Shown in pieces: positions 1 through 7,927 of a stretch of 64,000 nt of DNA (positions are counted from its first letter, which is position 1; every line of letters starts with the position of its first letter). The notes below the pieces were generated by a model, which searched no databases, was not told the origin of the DNA, and worked only from the letters and a program-made list of their open reading frames with translations. The stretch is from positions 984,131 to 1,048,130 of the forward strand of contig NZ_KV467169.1 of NCBI RefSeq assembly GCF_001663775.1, in the 5' to 3' direction. This stretch comes from Arthrobacter sp. B6. Its GTDB lineage: Bacteria > Actinomycetota > Actinomycetes > Actinomycetales > Micrococcaceae. Both the position numbers and the translations under genes were made by a program.

Positions 1-234
1 GTGCGGACCGTTGCCGCGTACTGCGTGGCCCAAAGCGGGGTGTTGCTCATAACGGCCAGTAACGCCTTGCCGCCGCTGCTGGGGCTGCCTGCGTCGTCCT
101 CCACCTGGCAGCCGGCGGCCATCGCAGGGGCCGCGCTCGCGGTTGCCGGGGTTGTCATTACCGTTATCCCGGTCAGGGGATTCGCCCGGGTTCCTGCAGC
201 CCCGGTGCAGTCCGTGCCGGAAGGGTCCCGGTGA
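1..234 (+). CDS. C-terminal fragment of a membrane protein (cut by window edge)
   Basis: The frame is open from the first base and ends at a TGA, so only the last 77 or so residues are visible. Two hydrophobic stretches (roughly residues 10-28 and 38-58) joined by a short Ser/Thr/Trp segment suggest the last two membrane helices, followed by a Pro/Val-rich cytoplasmic tail. Its stop overlaps the GTG start of the next gene (GTGA), so the two are probably translationally coupled. A membrane protein co-transcribed with a YtrA-type GntR regulator is a common arrangement, but the family cannot be told from this fragment. Confidence 0.55.
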   Translation: MRTVAAYCVAQSGVLLITASNALPPLLGLPASSSTWQPAAIAGAALAVAGVVITVIPVRGFARVPAAPVQSVPEGSR

Positions 235-620
235 ACGCCGGAATCTTCGTGGACCTGCGGTCGGCAACCCCGCCGTATGAGCAGATCCGCTCCCAGGTCA
301 GCTCCCTGATTGCCACCGGCGCACTCCCGCTGGGCAGCCGGCTGCCCACAGTCCGCAGCCTTGCGGCCGATCTTGGCATCGCGGCCGGGACAGTCGCCCG
401 GGCCTACAAGGAGCTTGAGGCGGCCGGCCTCATTGAATCCCGACGGCGGAACGGCACCGTCGTGGCGCACTCGGCGCCGGGCGGGGAGGGGCTCACACGC
501 GGCACCGTGCCGGAAGCGGTGACTGCCGCCGTCGACCTCCTGGTCAGTGCCGGCCGGGACGCCCGGCTCAGCGATGAACTGCTGCTGGACCTGGTCCGTG
601 GGAAGCTGCGGAAGGGCTGA
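231..620 (+). CDS. GntR family regulator, YtrA type
   Basis: A 129-residue DNA-binding protein. Residues about 5-75 form a GntR winged helix-turn-helix with the usual features: PPYEQIRSQV opening helix, SRLPTVRSLAADLGIAAGTV recognition helix and a GLIESRRRNGT wing. The remaining 50 residues are too short for a FadR or HutC effector domain, which is the hallmark of the YtrA subfamily, usually repressors of adjacent transport or membrane genes. The GTG start overlaps the stop of the preceding membrane protein, so that protein is the likely regulatory target and the operon is probably autoregulated (inference). Confidence 0.85.
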   Translation: MNAGIFVDLRSATPPYEQIRSQVSSLIATGALPLGSRLPTVRSLAADLGIAAGTVARAYKELEAAGLIESRRRNGTVVAHSAPGGEGLTRGTVPEAVTAAVDLLVSAGRDARLSDELLLDLVRGKLRKG

Positions 621-686
621 CGGTCTGGCCCTGGCGTTTTTCGGCTCACCGCGATGTCGCCGGCGGCCTCGGGCAGACCTCCCCGG

Positions 687-692
687 TAGACT
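687..692 (+). promoter_or_regulatory. -10 box of thyA, leaderless type
   Basis: TAGACT followed by exactly six bases and the GTG start. There is no purine-rich ribosome site in between, so transcription should begin at or next to the start codon. The -35 region is weak. Confidence 0.5.
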
Positions 693-698
693 TTAGCC

Positions 699-1502
699 GT
701 GAGCATTCCTACGCCTTATGAAGACCTCCTGCGCGATGTCATGGCCCATGGCACGCACAAATCCGACCGTACGGGGACGGGCACCACCAGCGTGTTCGGC
801 CGGCAGATCCGCTTCGACCTGGCCAGGAGCTTCCCGCTGATCACCACTAAACGCGTGCATTTCAAGTCCGTGGCGGTGGAGCTGCTGTGGTTCCTGCGCG
901 GTGAATCAAATGTGAAGTGGATGCAGGACCAGGGTGTGACCATCTGGAATGAATGGGCTGACGCCGAAGGCGAGCTCGGCCCCGTCTACGGCGTCCAGTG
1001 GCGCAGCTGGCCCACGCCGGACGGCGGCCATATCGACCAGATCGCCGAGCTTGTGGAGAACCTCAGGTCCAACCCTGACTCACGCCGGCACATCGTGTCT
1101 GCGTGGAACGTCTCGGAGCTCAAGGACATGGCGCTGCCGCCATGCCACGCCTTCTTCCAGTTCTACGTCGCAGACGGCAAGCTGTCCTGCCAGCTGTACC
1201 AGCGCTCGGCGGACATGTTCCTGGGAGTTCCCTTCAACATTGCCTCCTACGCCCTGCTCACCCACATGGTGGCCCAGCAGGCCGGCCTGGACGTTGGCGA
1301 ATTTGTCTGGACCGGCGGGGACGTCCACATCTACGAGAACCACATGGACCAGGTCCTCAAGCAGTTGGACCGCGAACCGTACGAGTACCCGCAACTGCTG
1401 ATCACCCGGAAGCCGGCGTCGATTTTCGACTACACGCTGGAGGACTTCGAAGTGGTCGGCTACCAGCACCACCCGACGATTAAGGCTCCGATCGCCGTAT
1501 GA
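699..1502 (+). CDS. thyA: Thymidylate synthase
   Basis: Folate-dependent ThyA: makes dTMP from dUMP using 5,10-methylenetetrahydrofolate and releases dihydrofolate. Its 267 residues are the standard bacterial length. Visible signatures are the phosphate-binding DRTGTGT loop (residues 23-29), the catalytic Cys149 in PPCHAFFQF, the RSADMFLGVPFN dUMP-binding segment (about 168-179) and the terminal APIAV that closes the active site. GTG start; a -10 box lies six bases upstream with no ribosome site, so the message is probably leaderless. The stop overlaps folA (ATGA), pairing dihydrofolate production with its recycling. Confidence 0.98.
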   Translation: MSIPTPYEDLLRDVMAHGTHKSDRTGTGTTSVFGRQIRFDLARSFPLITTKRVHFKSVAVELLWFLRGESNVKWMQDQGVTIWNEWADAEGELGPVYGVQWRSWPTPDGGHIDQIAELVENLRSNPDSRRHIVSAWNVSELKDMALPPCHAFFQFYVADGKLSCQLYQRSADMFLGVPFNIASYALLTHMVAQQAGLDVGEFVWTGGDVHIYENHMDQVLKQLDREPYEYPQLLITRKPASIFDYTLEDFEVVGYQHHPTIKAPIAV

Positions 1503-2083
1503 GCACCGAGAACACAGCAGATGCCAAAGCTTTTACAGAGGAACTTGCCGGGTCCGTCACCGGCGTTGGTTTGGTGTGGGCGCAGACGTCCGGCGGTGTG
1601 ATCGGCAAGGACGGCGACATGCCCTGGAACCTGCCCGAGGACCTGTTGCACTTCAACCGGCTCACCATGGGACACCCGGTGATCATGGGCCGCAAGACAT
1701 GGCTGTCGTTCCCGGACAAGTACCGTCCGCTCCCGGGCCGGACCAACATCGTCATTACCCGGCAGAAAGGCTGGGGCGAGTCGCCCGAGGCGGAGGGCGC
1801 CGTCGTGGTTCCCTCCCTGGATGACGCCCTCCTGGAGTCGCAGTTCGTCGACGGCGGCGAGACGGTGTGGATCCTGGGTGGCGGCGAGGTGTTCCGCCAG
1901 TCCACGGATCTTGCCAACGTGGCCGTGGTCACCACCATCGATGTGGAGGCCGACGGCGACACGTTCGCTCCCGAGCTGGGCGAAACCTGGGAGGCGGCCA
2001 CCGCCGTTCCCCCGGACGGCTGGCTCACCGCCGCCAACGGGACGAAGTACAGATTCACCAAATGGGTACGGACGGCGGGCTGA
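1499..2083 (+). CDS. folA: Dihydrofolate reductase
   Basis: NADPH-dependent reduction of dihydrofolate to tetrahydrofolate, renewing the cofactor used up by ThyA. Core motifs: GLVWAQTSGGVIGKDGDMPW near residues 24-43, PEDLLHF with the probable catalytic acid Asp48, VIMGRKTW (61-68) and the LPGRTNIVITR cofactor segment. At 194 residues it is about 25-30 longer than the usual enzyme, mostly from a charged N-terminal extension of about 20 residues, so an internal start cannot be excluded. Translationally coupled to thyA through an ATGA overlap. Confidence 0.96.
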   Translation: MSTENTADAKAFTEELAGSVTGVGLVWAQTSGGVIGKDGDMPWNLPEDLLHFNRLTMGHPVIMGRKTWLSFPDKYRPLPGRTNIVITRQKGWGESPEAEGAVVVPSLDDALLESQFVDGGETVWILGGGEVFRQSTDLANVAVVTTIDVEADGDTFAPELGETWEAATAVPPDGWLTAANGTKYRFTKWVRTAG

Positions 2084-2084
2084 G

Positions 2085-2303
2085 ATGCTGAAGAAACCGG
2101 AGACGCTTTTTGTCCTGGGCTACATGCTGCTGCCGCTGCTTGCCCTCTTGTCCGCCATCGTTGGCCTGACCATGATCCTGGGCGGCAACAAGATCTCCGG
2201 AGCGATTGTGCTCGTGGTGGTGACGCAGGTGTTCGCGTTCGGGGCCTTCTACGCCTTGCGGCTCCGTAAAGCCGCAGTGGTGAAGGAAAGCGACCGCAGC
2301 TGA
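2085..2303 (+). CDS. Small two-helix membrane protein
   Basis: A 72-residue protein starting one base after the folA stop, so part of the thyA-folA operon. It has a short MLKKPE head, two hydrophobic helices (about residues 8-29 and 35-58) and a basic tail. I recognise it as a type of small conserved protein seen next to folA in Arthrobacter-like genomes but know no function. The tight spacing and two clean helices argue that it is real. Confidence 0.7.
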   Translation: MLKKPETLFVLGYMLLPLLALLSAIVGLTMILGGNKISGAIVLVVVTQVFAFGAFYALRLRKAAVVKESDRS

Positions 2304-2427
2304 CGCATCCTGGCTTGGGGCGGATGGGGAGGACAGCCCATCGCAGCCCCGCCGTGCCGATACTAGACCGCCCCTATTACTACGCCACGGGGATGGAACG
2401 GACCGTGTACGCCTATACGCAGGAAGA

Positions 2428-2691
2428 ATGGGCATCGGCGGGTCGCAGCCGTCCGGCAACTACTCGGTTCACACCACAACGGGCCTGTACATCTTCACGA
2501 TCCTGATGACGATTCCCGCCATCGTGGCGCCCCTGGTCCTGATTATCGGCGTAGCCAGCCTCAGCATCCTTCTTGCCCTCCTCCGGGAATGCAATTACCC
2601 GCGAAAATTTCCCCGACAGCACCGCGTCCGTTCCCCGGTGAAACAAATTAGGGCTGACCGCCGTACTCCATCCACCACCGGCGTGACGTAA
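2428..2691 (+). CDS. Possible small membrane protein (uncertain)
   Basis: The only candidate in the roughly 430-base stretch between the folA operon and asd. It would code for 87 residues with one strong hydrophobic helix (about residues 20-48, TIPAIVAPLVLIIGVASLS in its core) and a basic tail. The GGAAG just upstream is too close to this ATG to be a normal ribosome site. The hydrophobic core is unusual for random high-GC sequence, but the tail looks non-coding. Treat as hypothetical; otherwise this stretch shows only the asd promoter. Confidence 0.3.
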   Translation: MGIGGSQPSGNYSVHTTTGLYIFTILMTIPAIVAPLVLIIGVASLSILLALLRECNYPRKFPRQHRVRSPVKQIRADRRTPSTTGVT

Positions 2692-2719
2692 CCGACTGCG
2701 TCCTGCCGGTTCGGAAGTC

Positions 2720-2725
2720 TAAACT
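2720..2725 (+). promoter_or_regulatory. -10 box of asd, leaderless type
   Basis: TAAACT, then six bases (GTACGA), then ATG. No Shine-Dalgarno sequence is present. Confidence 0.55.
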
Positions 2726-2731
2726 GTACGA

Positions 2732-3862
2732 ATGACTACAGCAGCTACTCCGTCCGTTGGACTTGTCGGTTGGCGTGGCATGGTCGGTTCCGTCCTGATG
2801 CAGCGCATGCAGGACGAGGGCGACTTCGCCAGCATCAACCCGGTGTTTTTCTCCACCTCGAACGCAGGAGGTGCCGCCCCGTCCTTTGCTGATGGGGCCG
2901 GCAAGCTCGAGGACGCGTTCGACGTCGACACCCTGGCTAAGCTGCCCATTATTGTTACCGCCCAGGGCGGGGACTACACCAAGCGCGTCCACACCGAGCT
3001 GCGGAGCCGCGGCTGGGACGGCCTCTGGATCGACGCCGCCTCCACCCTGCGCATGAACGACGACTCCATCATCGTGCTGGACCCGATCAACCGCGACGTC
3101 ATCGACAAGGGCCTGGTCAACGGCACGAGGGACTTCATCGGCGGCAACTGCACGGTGTCCTGCATGCTGATGGGACTTGGCGGGCTGTTCAAGAACGGCC
3201 TCGTTGAATGGGGCACGTCCATGACCTACCAGGCTGCCTCCGGCGGCGGCGCCCGGCACATGCGCGAACTGCTCAGCCAGTTCGGCACGCTCAACGCCGA
3301 AGTGAGCTCGGAGCTGGACGACCCGGCGTCGGCCATCCTGGAAATCGACCGCAAGGTCCTGGCCCACCAGCGGACCGGCATCGACGCCACCCAGTTCGGC
3401 GTGCCGCTCGCCGGCTCCCTGATCCCCTGGATCGATGCCGACCTCGGCAACGGCCAGTCCAAGGAAGAGTGGAAGGCCGGGGTTGAGACCAACAAGATCC
3501 TGGGCACCTCGGAAGAGAACCGCGTCATCATGGACGGCCTCTGCATCCGGATCGGTGCCATGCGCTCCCACTCCCAGGCCCTCACCCTGAAACTTCGTGA
3601 GGACCTTTCCGTGGCTGAGATCGAAAAGATCGTGGCCGGGGACAACGAGTGGGCCAAGGTCATCCCGAACACCAAGGAAGATTCCATGGCCGGCCTCACC
3701 CCTGTGGCCGCCTCCGGCACTTTGGACATCCCCGTGGGCCGGATCCGCAAGATGGAGATGGGCCCGGAATACATCAGCGCGTTCACCGTGGGTGACCAGC
3801 TGCTGTGGGGCGCCGCCGAGCCGCTGCGCCGCATGCTCAACATCGCCACCGGGAACCTGTAG
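2732..3862 (+). CDS. asd: Aspartate-semialdehyde dehydrogenase
   Basis: NADPH-dependent reduction of aspartyl phosphate to aspartate semialdehyde, the branch-point step to lysine/diaminopimelate, threonine and methionine. The 376 residues and motifs GLVGWRGMVGSVLMQRM (residues 10-26) and GGNCTVSCMLMGLGG with active-site Cys140 match the longer E. coli-type enzyme rather than the shorter type linked to lysC in many actinobacteria. It stands alone here, without lysC. Leaderless promoter upstream; a strong hairpin with a T run follows the stop. Confidence 0.96.
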   Translation: MTTAATPSVGLVGWRGMVGSVLMQRMQDEGDFASINPVFFSTSNAGGAAPSFADGAGKLEDAFDVDTLAKLPIIVTAQGGDYTKRVHTELRSRGWDGLWIDAASTLRMNDDSIIVLDPINRDVIDKGLVNGTRDFIGGNCTVSCMLMGLGGLFKNGLVEWGTSMTYQAASGGGARHMRELLSQFGTLNAEVSSELDDPASAILEIDRKVLAHQRTGIDATQFGVPLAGSLIPWIDADLGNGQSKEEWKAGVETNKILGTSEENRVIMDGLCIRIGAMRSHSQALTLKLREDLSVAEIEKIVAGDNEWAKVIPNTKEDSMAGLTPVAASGTLDIPVGRIRKMEMGPEYISAFTVGDQLLWGAAEPLRRMLNIATGNL

Positions 3863-3875
3863 CCCGAAACGTACG

Positions 3876-3937
3876 TCAGCGGCCCTGCCCCGCATGAACG
3901 GTGCTACCCAGCACCGCTCGTGTGGGGCAGGGCCGCT
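3876..3937. repeat. Intergenic hairpin repeat C, copy 1 (asd terminator)
   Basis: A 62-base unit with perfect 14-base arms (3878-3891 and 3924-3937, AGCGGCCCTGCCCC and its complement) and a nested hairpin (CGGTGCT/AGCACCG) in the loop. A T run follows on the plus strand, so it should terminate asd, and by symmetry the opposing gene. A second copy at 5022-5083 is identical at 54 of 62 positions with no gaps; the two copies bracket the gene at 3944-4921. Confidence 0.8.
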
Positions 3938-3943
3938 TTTGTT

Positions 3944-4921
3944 TCATAAAGGCGGCACCCGTCCGCGCAGGAACCGGGACCGGTCCATCATGGACAGCAC
4001 CCGCCGTCGCACTTCGGCAGGGCAGGCCAGATGCTTCCATTCAAGCCGCAGGACCAGCCAGCCTTCTTCCACCAGCGCGTTCTCGCGCCGCCGCTCGGCG
4101 AGCAGCACTTCCTCGGTGGGTTTGTAGTCGGTGTATTTTCCGCTGCCGTCAAACTCGATCACCACCCGCGTCTTTGGATCGGCGAAGTCTGCGCGGAAAC
4201 GGCCGATCGGCGTCGGGATTTCAAACTGCGGAATGAACATCAGCAGGCCAAATGACCGCAGCAGCAGCCTGGTCCGGGTCTCCCCCACCGATTCCGACCG
4301 GCCGTCCAGGACACCCAACAGGTCCGCGGCACGCCGGCTCCCGCGTTTGGCCGGGCTCCGGTCCAGCATTTGACGCATGCTCTCGACCGTGGCTCCCTTG
4401 CGCAGCGCATGGTCTCCGATCACTGCGGCCTGTTCCAGCGGCAAGATGAGTGCACAGTCCAGGACAGTCCGTTCAATGCTGGTGGTCAGGATCTCCCTGC
4501 CGTCCGGGGTCCAAAGCGTTGCCAGTTCCGAAGATGGAAGGTCCGCCCGGTGGGTCCGGACGTCTCTTCCAGCACTTCTCAGGGAGTTCGCGTACTGCGT
4601 GGTGACGTGGATCCGGGGCCCGGCCTCCCAGACGTGGCATTCATGGAGCCTGGCAGCACTGACATGGCTGTAGCGGGAGAATCCTCCGGTGGACTCAAAG
4701 TGCGCCTGAATCAGCAAGGCGTCCCGGGTCCAGGGTTCAGCAACTTGCCAGTAGCCACTCCGGACATAGGCCCCCCGCCGAAGCCGGAGGAGGATTCCGC
4801 TCCGGATTGCAGCCGTCAGGACCCGTTCATCCAGCCCGGCCGCGCCCAGCTGCCGGGTCGAAGCGACCGGAGCTGCTGGCCAGCATGCGTCCACGAGGGC
4901 GTGGATCTTGTCGACGTTCAT
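3944..4921 (-). CDS. AbiEi-like N-terminal domain with DUF559/Vsr-like nuclease-fold tail
   Basis: A 325-residue protein of a family common in actinobacteria. The N-terminal 60 residues (TRQLGAAGLDERVLTAAIRSG, LRRGAYVRSG) form the winged-helix domain named after the AbiEi antitoxin of type IV toxin-antitoxin systems. The C-terminal part carries RADFADP, VVIEFDGSGKY and LRLEW, the acidic/basic pattern of DUF559, a Vsr-like nuclease fold. No AbiEii nucleotidyltransferase lies next to it, so it is an orphan and a toxin-antitoxin role is not supported. It has no clear promoter box of the type seen around it and is bracketed by two copies of hairpin repeat C. Confidence 0.75.
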   Translation of the reverse strand: MNVDKIHALVDACWPAAPVASTRQLGAAGLDERVLTAAIRSGILLRLRRGAYVRSGYWQVAEPWTRDALLIQAHFESTGGFSRYSHVSAARLHECHVWEAGPRIHVTTQYANSLRSAGRDVRTHRADLPSSELATLWTPDGREILTTSIERTVLDCALILPLEQAAVIGDHALRKGATVESMRQMLDRSPAKRGSRRAADLLGVLDGRSESVGETRTRLLLRSFGLLMFIPQFEIPTPIGRFRADFADPKTRVVIEFDGSGKYTDYKPTEEVLLAERRRENALVEEGWLVLRLEWKHLACPAEVRRRVLSMMDRSRFLRGRVPPL

Positions 4922-5021
4922 CGTCCAAGGCTCGTTGACCGCCGGTGGCCCCGGTAGCGGGGAGGCGTTCTATGTGGAAAAGGCCGGCTTCGTCCCCGGG
5001 TACCCCGGCTCGATGCGGCCT

Positions 5022-5083
5022 TCAGCGGCCCTGGCCCGCATAAGCGGCGCTGCCCAGCACCGCTCGTGCGGGGAACGGCCGCT
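5022..5083. repeat. Intergenic hairpin repeat C, copy 2
   Basis: 62 bases matching the copy at 3876-3937 at 54 positions, in the same orientation. The outer stem here is less perfect but the nested loop (CCCAGCACCGCTCGTG) is conserved. It lies between the start of the AbiEi-like gene and the 3' end of the winged-helix gene, both on the minus strand, so it probably terminates the latter. Confidence 0.75.
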
Positions 5084-5106
5084 CATGCGGGGAGCGGCCT
5101 CGCCCG

Positions 5107-6213
5107 TCAGCGTGCAAGGAACGCCAGGTACTGTGCGGCGGCTTTGTCGTAAGCGGCTCTGGCCCCGGCGCCCAGGGGCTTGGCTTCGTCAAAGAGTTCG
5201 GGCACGACGGCGGCGCTCCGGCCTTTGCCCGCTGCCGCCCAGGTGCCGATCACCGCTCCCCCGGCCACGATGGTCTTCTTAAACACGCCGTTCCCGCCGG
5301 GGACGATTTTGTTGGCATGCTCCGGCGCCAACACCAGGCTCCGGTCCTGGTACCCGAGCAGAAACTCGTCAAACCCGGGCAAGAGGAGGACGGACCGCTG
5401 CCCGGGCACACCGTCGTCGAGCAGTGATGCGGTTTCCGGTGACATCCAGTAGCTCGTGCCGCCGAGTTCCAGCTCCACAAGCTGTCCGCTGACCTGTTCA
5501 AACGCCGGGCGCACATCGGTCAGGGGAATCTGCGTCCACCACGCAAAGTCACGGATTGTGGCCGGGCCGTGGCTGCGGAAGTAGCGCAGGGCAAACTCGG
5601 CGATCCCCTCCTGCCGCCCAAGTTGCCGCGAAACCGGGATCCACTCATCGAAGGCCACCAGCCGTTGCTGATTGCCGGCGAGCGGTCCCTGGACCAGCCA
5701 CCCGTGGCGGCACAAGGTCCCCAGGATGTGGATCCCGCGCTGGCCCGTCGTGGGCTGCCCGGCAGCGTCAAAGACAGCGAACAGCTCAGCCCTGCTAAGG
5801 GACCCGCCACCTGAGACGTGCTCCAGCGCAATGTCGCGGCACTTTTCGATGTCGGTCCACGTAATGTCCAGCTCCCGGTGCCTGCCCGCAATGCTGCGCG
5901 TGAGCCGCTCGGCGGTGAGGCCAAGCATCCAGCGCAGATCCTCCGGTGCCACCAGGTGCAGAGTTCCCCGCATTGGCCAGGACCGGACCACGCTGCCGCT
6001 GTCCAGTGCTGCCCGAACGTCCATCAGCCCCGCACCCGGAACCCGGAGGCCCACGGCCCACAGCGCCGCCTGCAGATCCTGGGCCTGGGACGCCGTCATC
6101 CAGCGCACGGCGTCCGGGACGGATCCCAGCCCGGTCCCCAGCAGTCCCTGTGAGGCGAGCCGGAGCCGCCCCATAACGGTGGGGCTTACGCGTTTTGATG
6201 ACGTTCCTGCCAT
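5107..6213 (-). CDS. Winged-helix DNA-binding protein, AlkZ/YcaQ-like (HTH_42)
   Basis: A 368-residue member of the family that contains AlkZ/YcaQ, DNA glycosylases able to unhook bulky or crosslinked lesions. The N-terminal region has ASQAQDLQAALWAVGLR (about 43-59), resembling the Gln-x-Gln catalytic loop region of that family, followed by repeated winged-helix segments and the C-terminal LLLPGFDEFLLGYQDRS and NGVFKKTIVAGGAVIGTWA signatures. Whether this branch is an active glycosylase is not shown by sequence alone. TAGGAT sits six bases before its ATG, so the message looks leaderless. Divergent from the membrane gene at 6325. Confidence 0.8.
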   Translation of the reverse strand: MAGTSSKRVSPTVMGRLRLASQGLLGTGLGSVPDAVRWMTASQAQDLQAALWAVGLRVPGAGLMDVRAALDSGSVVRSWPMRGTLHLVAPEDLRWMLGLTAERLTRSIAGRHRELDITWTDIEKCRDIALEHVSGGGSLSRAELFAVFDAAGQPTTGQRGIHILGTLCRHGWLVQGPLAGNQQRLVAFDEWIPVSRQLGRQEGIAEFALRYFRSHGPATIRDFAWWTQIPLTDVRPAFEQVSGQLVELELGGTSYWMSPETASLLDDGVPGQRSVLLLPGFDEFLLGYQDRSLVLAPEHANKIVPGGNGVFKKTIVAGGAVIGTWAAAGKGRSAAVVPELFDEAKPLGAGARAAYDKAAAQYLAFLAR

Positions 6214-6219
6214 GCCCTC

Positions 6220-6225
6220 ATCCTA
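6220..6225 (-). promoter_or_regulatory. -10 box of the winged-helix gene, leaderless type
   Basis: TAGGAT on the minus strand, six bases (GAGGGC), then ATG at 6213. Confidence 0.45.
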
Positions 6226-6312
6226 GGTTCTCGACGAACTCCCCAACACGGTTGAACACCTGCGGTTGGTTCAGGGCTGCCGGGGTTGGTCCTGGCCCCG
6301 GGGCCTGGCCGC

Positions 6313-6318
6313 TAGGGT
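6313..6318 (+). promoter_or_regulatory. -10 box of the 6325 gene, leaderless type
   Basis: TAGGGT, six bases (AGAACC), then ATG at 6325. No ribosome site. Confidence 0.5.
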
Positions 6319-6324
6319 AGAACC

Positions 6325-6837
6325 ATGACTTTGGGGAGTTTGTGGCGGTTGTTCGCGCGCGAAACAAAAAGATGGATGGTGGGAGGGACCGTTTCGGTCC
6401 TGGTTGGTGTGGCGGTGGGACTTCCGGCCGTCACCGGATTCCCGGCAAACGGGGAATCAGAACTTGCCCTGCTGCTCCTGTCCCTCGCCTGCAGCCTGGG
6501 CGGAGGTTACGCCGTCCTGTTTCCCGGAATCCGCGTCAGCGGAGGGGATCTCCTCATCTACCGCGACTGGAAGCACCATCCCCTCAGCGGGAAAGTCCTG
6601 TGGATCCTGTCCCACGCCGTGGCCGTCGCCGGCCTGGTGGCGTGCATCCGTGCCGGCGGTGGGAATCCGTCCCTGCCGGGACTTCTGGTCTGGCTCTTCA
6701 TGGGCCCCTACCTCGCCCTGACCGGCTGGGCCACGGCAGTGCTCGGGACGGCGGCGAACCTCCGCCTTGCAGACGGTGAACACGGCCGCAACGGTGATGC
6801 CGGCCAACCAGCGGACACTAAAGCGCCAGGCCAATAA
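6325..6837 (+). CDS. Membrane protein of unknown function, four helices
   Basis: 170 residues with about four hydrophobic segments (residues 18-36, 47-66, 92-110 and 118-143) between short basic loops, and a hydrophilic tail. I do not recognise the family. It has its own leaderless-type promoter. Its last 20 bases overlap the 3' end of murB on the opposite strand, so no terminator separates the two convergent genes. Confidence 0.65.
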   Translation: MTLGSLWRLFARETKRWMVGGTVSVLVGVAVGLPAVTGFPANGESELALLLLSLACSLGGGYAVLFPGIRVSGGDLLIYRDWKHHPLSGKVLWILSHAVAVAGLVACIRAGGGNPSLPGLLVWLFMGPYLALTGWATAVLGTAANLRLADGEHGRNGDAGQPADTKAPGQ

Positions 6838-7885
6838 GCAGCGGTTCCGGGTGCAGCTCAATGCCAAATCGCTTGACGACGCCGGAGCGCACCTCGCGCG
6901 CCACTGCCACCATGTCGCCGGCGCTGGCAGAGCCGCGGTTGGTGATTGCCAGTGTGTGTTTGGTGGACAGGGAGGCCCGCCCGCCGGACACACTGCCTTC
7001 CTCCAGCCCGTAGCCTTTACGGAAGCCCGCCTGGTCGATGAGCCAGGCCGCGGACAGTTTCACCAGCCCGTCGGCGCCGGCCGGGTACCGCGGCGCTGAC
7101 TCCGGCAGCCGTCCTGCCACGTCCGCCGGAACAATGGGGTTGGTGAAGAACGAGCCGGTGGAATAGGTGTCCCGGTCGGCGGGGTCCAGCACCATGCCCT
7201 TGGAGGCACGCAGGCGGAGCACCTCCCGGCGGACATCGGTGGAATAGGCACGTTTGCCGGGGTCCACACCCAGGGAGCGGGCCAGCTCTGAGTAACGGAT
7301 GGGGGCGCTCATCCGGCCCAGCGGCAACTGGAATTCAACGGTCAGCACAATATAGCGCGGGGAGCCGTTCACAGTGGTCTGCTTAAGGATGGAATCGCGG
7401 TAGCCGAACTTCAACTCTGAGTTGGTGAACGTTTTGACTGCGTTCCGGGTCCGGTCCCAGGTCCGTACCGCGGCGATGGTCTGCGACACATCAGCGCCGT
7501 AGGCCCCCACGTTCTGGACCGGCGTGGCGCCCGTGGCGCCTGGGATGCCGGCGAGGGCCTCGATCCCGGACCAGGCGTGCAGCACCGCGTGCTCCACCAG
7601 GGCATCCCAGTTATGACCTGCCTGGACCACCACGGACACCCCGCCGCATGAGTCTTCGGCGTTGACGGTGAACCCCTCGGAAGCGATCCGGACCACGGTG
7701 CCGGGGAACCCGTCGTCGGAAATCAGGAGGTTGGAGCCGCCGCCGATAAGCAGCAGCGGCTCCCCGGCATCGTCCGCGGACCGGACAGCCTCGATGATCT
7801 CCGCCTCGGTCCGGGCCTCAACGAACTTGCCGGCTGGGCCTCCGACGGCGGCCGTAGTCAGGGCAGAAAGCAATGTGTGGGTCAC
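6818..7885 (-). CDS. murB: UDP-N-acetylenolpyruvoylglucosamine reductase
   Basis: FAD enzyme that reduces enolpyruvyl-UDP-GlcNAc to UDP-N-acetylmuramate with NADPH, the second committed step of peptidoglycan synthesis. 355 residues, type I MurB. Seen: the FAD-binding LLIGGGSNLLISDDGFPGT loop (about 46-64), GIPGATGATPVQNVGAYG (about 112-129), the catalytic serine in STGSFFTNP and the C-terminal GIELHPEPLLIG closing strand. GTG start with TAGGGT six bases upstream, so probably leaderless. The maoC dehydratase pair lies directly upstream on the same strand, an arrangement conserved in actinobacteria. Confidence 0.97.
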   Translation of the reverse strand: MTHTLLSALTTAAVGGPAGKFVEARTEAEIIEAVRSADDAGEPLLLIGGGSNLLISDDGFPGTVVRIASEGFTVNAEDSCGGVSVVVQAGHNWDALVEHAVLHAWSGIEALAGIPGATGATPVQNVGAYGADVSQTIAAVRTWDRTRNAVKTFTNSELKFGYRDSILKQTTVNGSPRYIVLTVEFQLPLGRMSAPIRYSELARSLGVDPGKRAYSTDVRREVLRLRASKGMVLDPADRDTYSTGSFFTNPIVPADVAGRLPESAPRYPAGADGLVKLSAAWLIDQAGFRKGYGLEEGSVSGGRASLSTKHTLAITNRGSASAGDMVAVAREVRSGVVKRFGIELHPEPLLIGLAL

Positions 7886-7891
7886 CCATCA

Positions 7892-7897
7892 ACCCTA
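7892..7897 (-). promoter_or_regulatory. -10 box of murB, leaderless type
   Basis: TAGGGT on the minus strand, six bases (TGATGG), then GTG at 7885. The same hexamer and spacing are used at 6313. Confidence 0.55.
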
Positions 7898-7927
7898 GCT
7901 CAGCGGAACGGTCCGGAACTTTGTTGC

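Noticed and set aside
2648..3895. 415-codon open frame on the minus strand
   Set aside because: Antisense to asd; typical third-position GC shadow.
3944..5083. Transposon or integron boundaries around the AbiEi-like gene
   Set aside because: No transposase, no target-site duplication and no terminal inverted repeats; only the hairpin repeats, reported as a finding.
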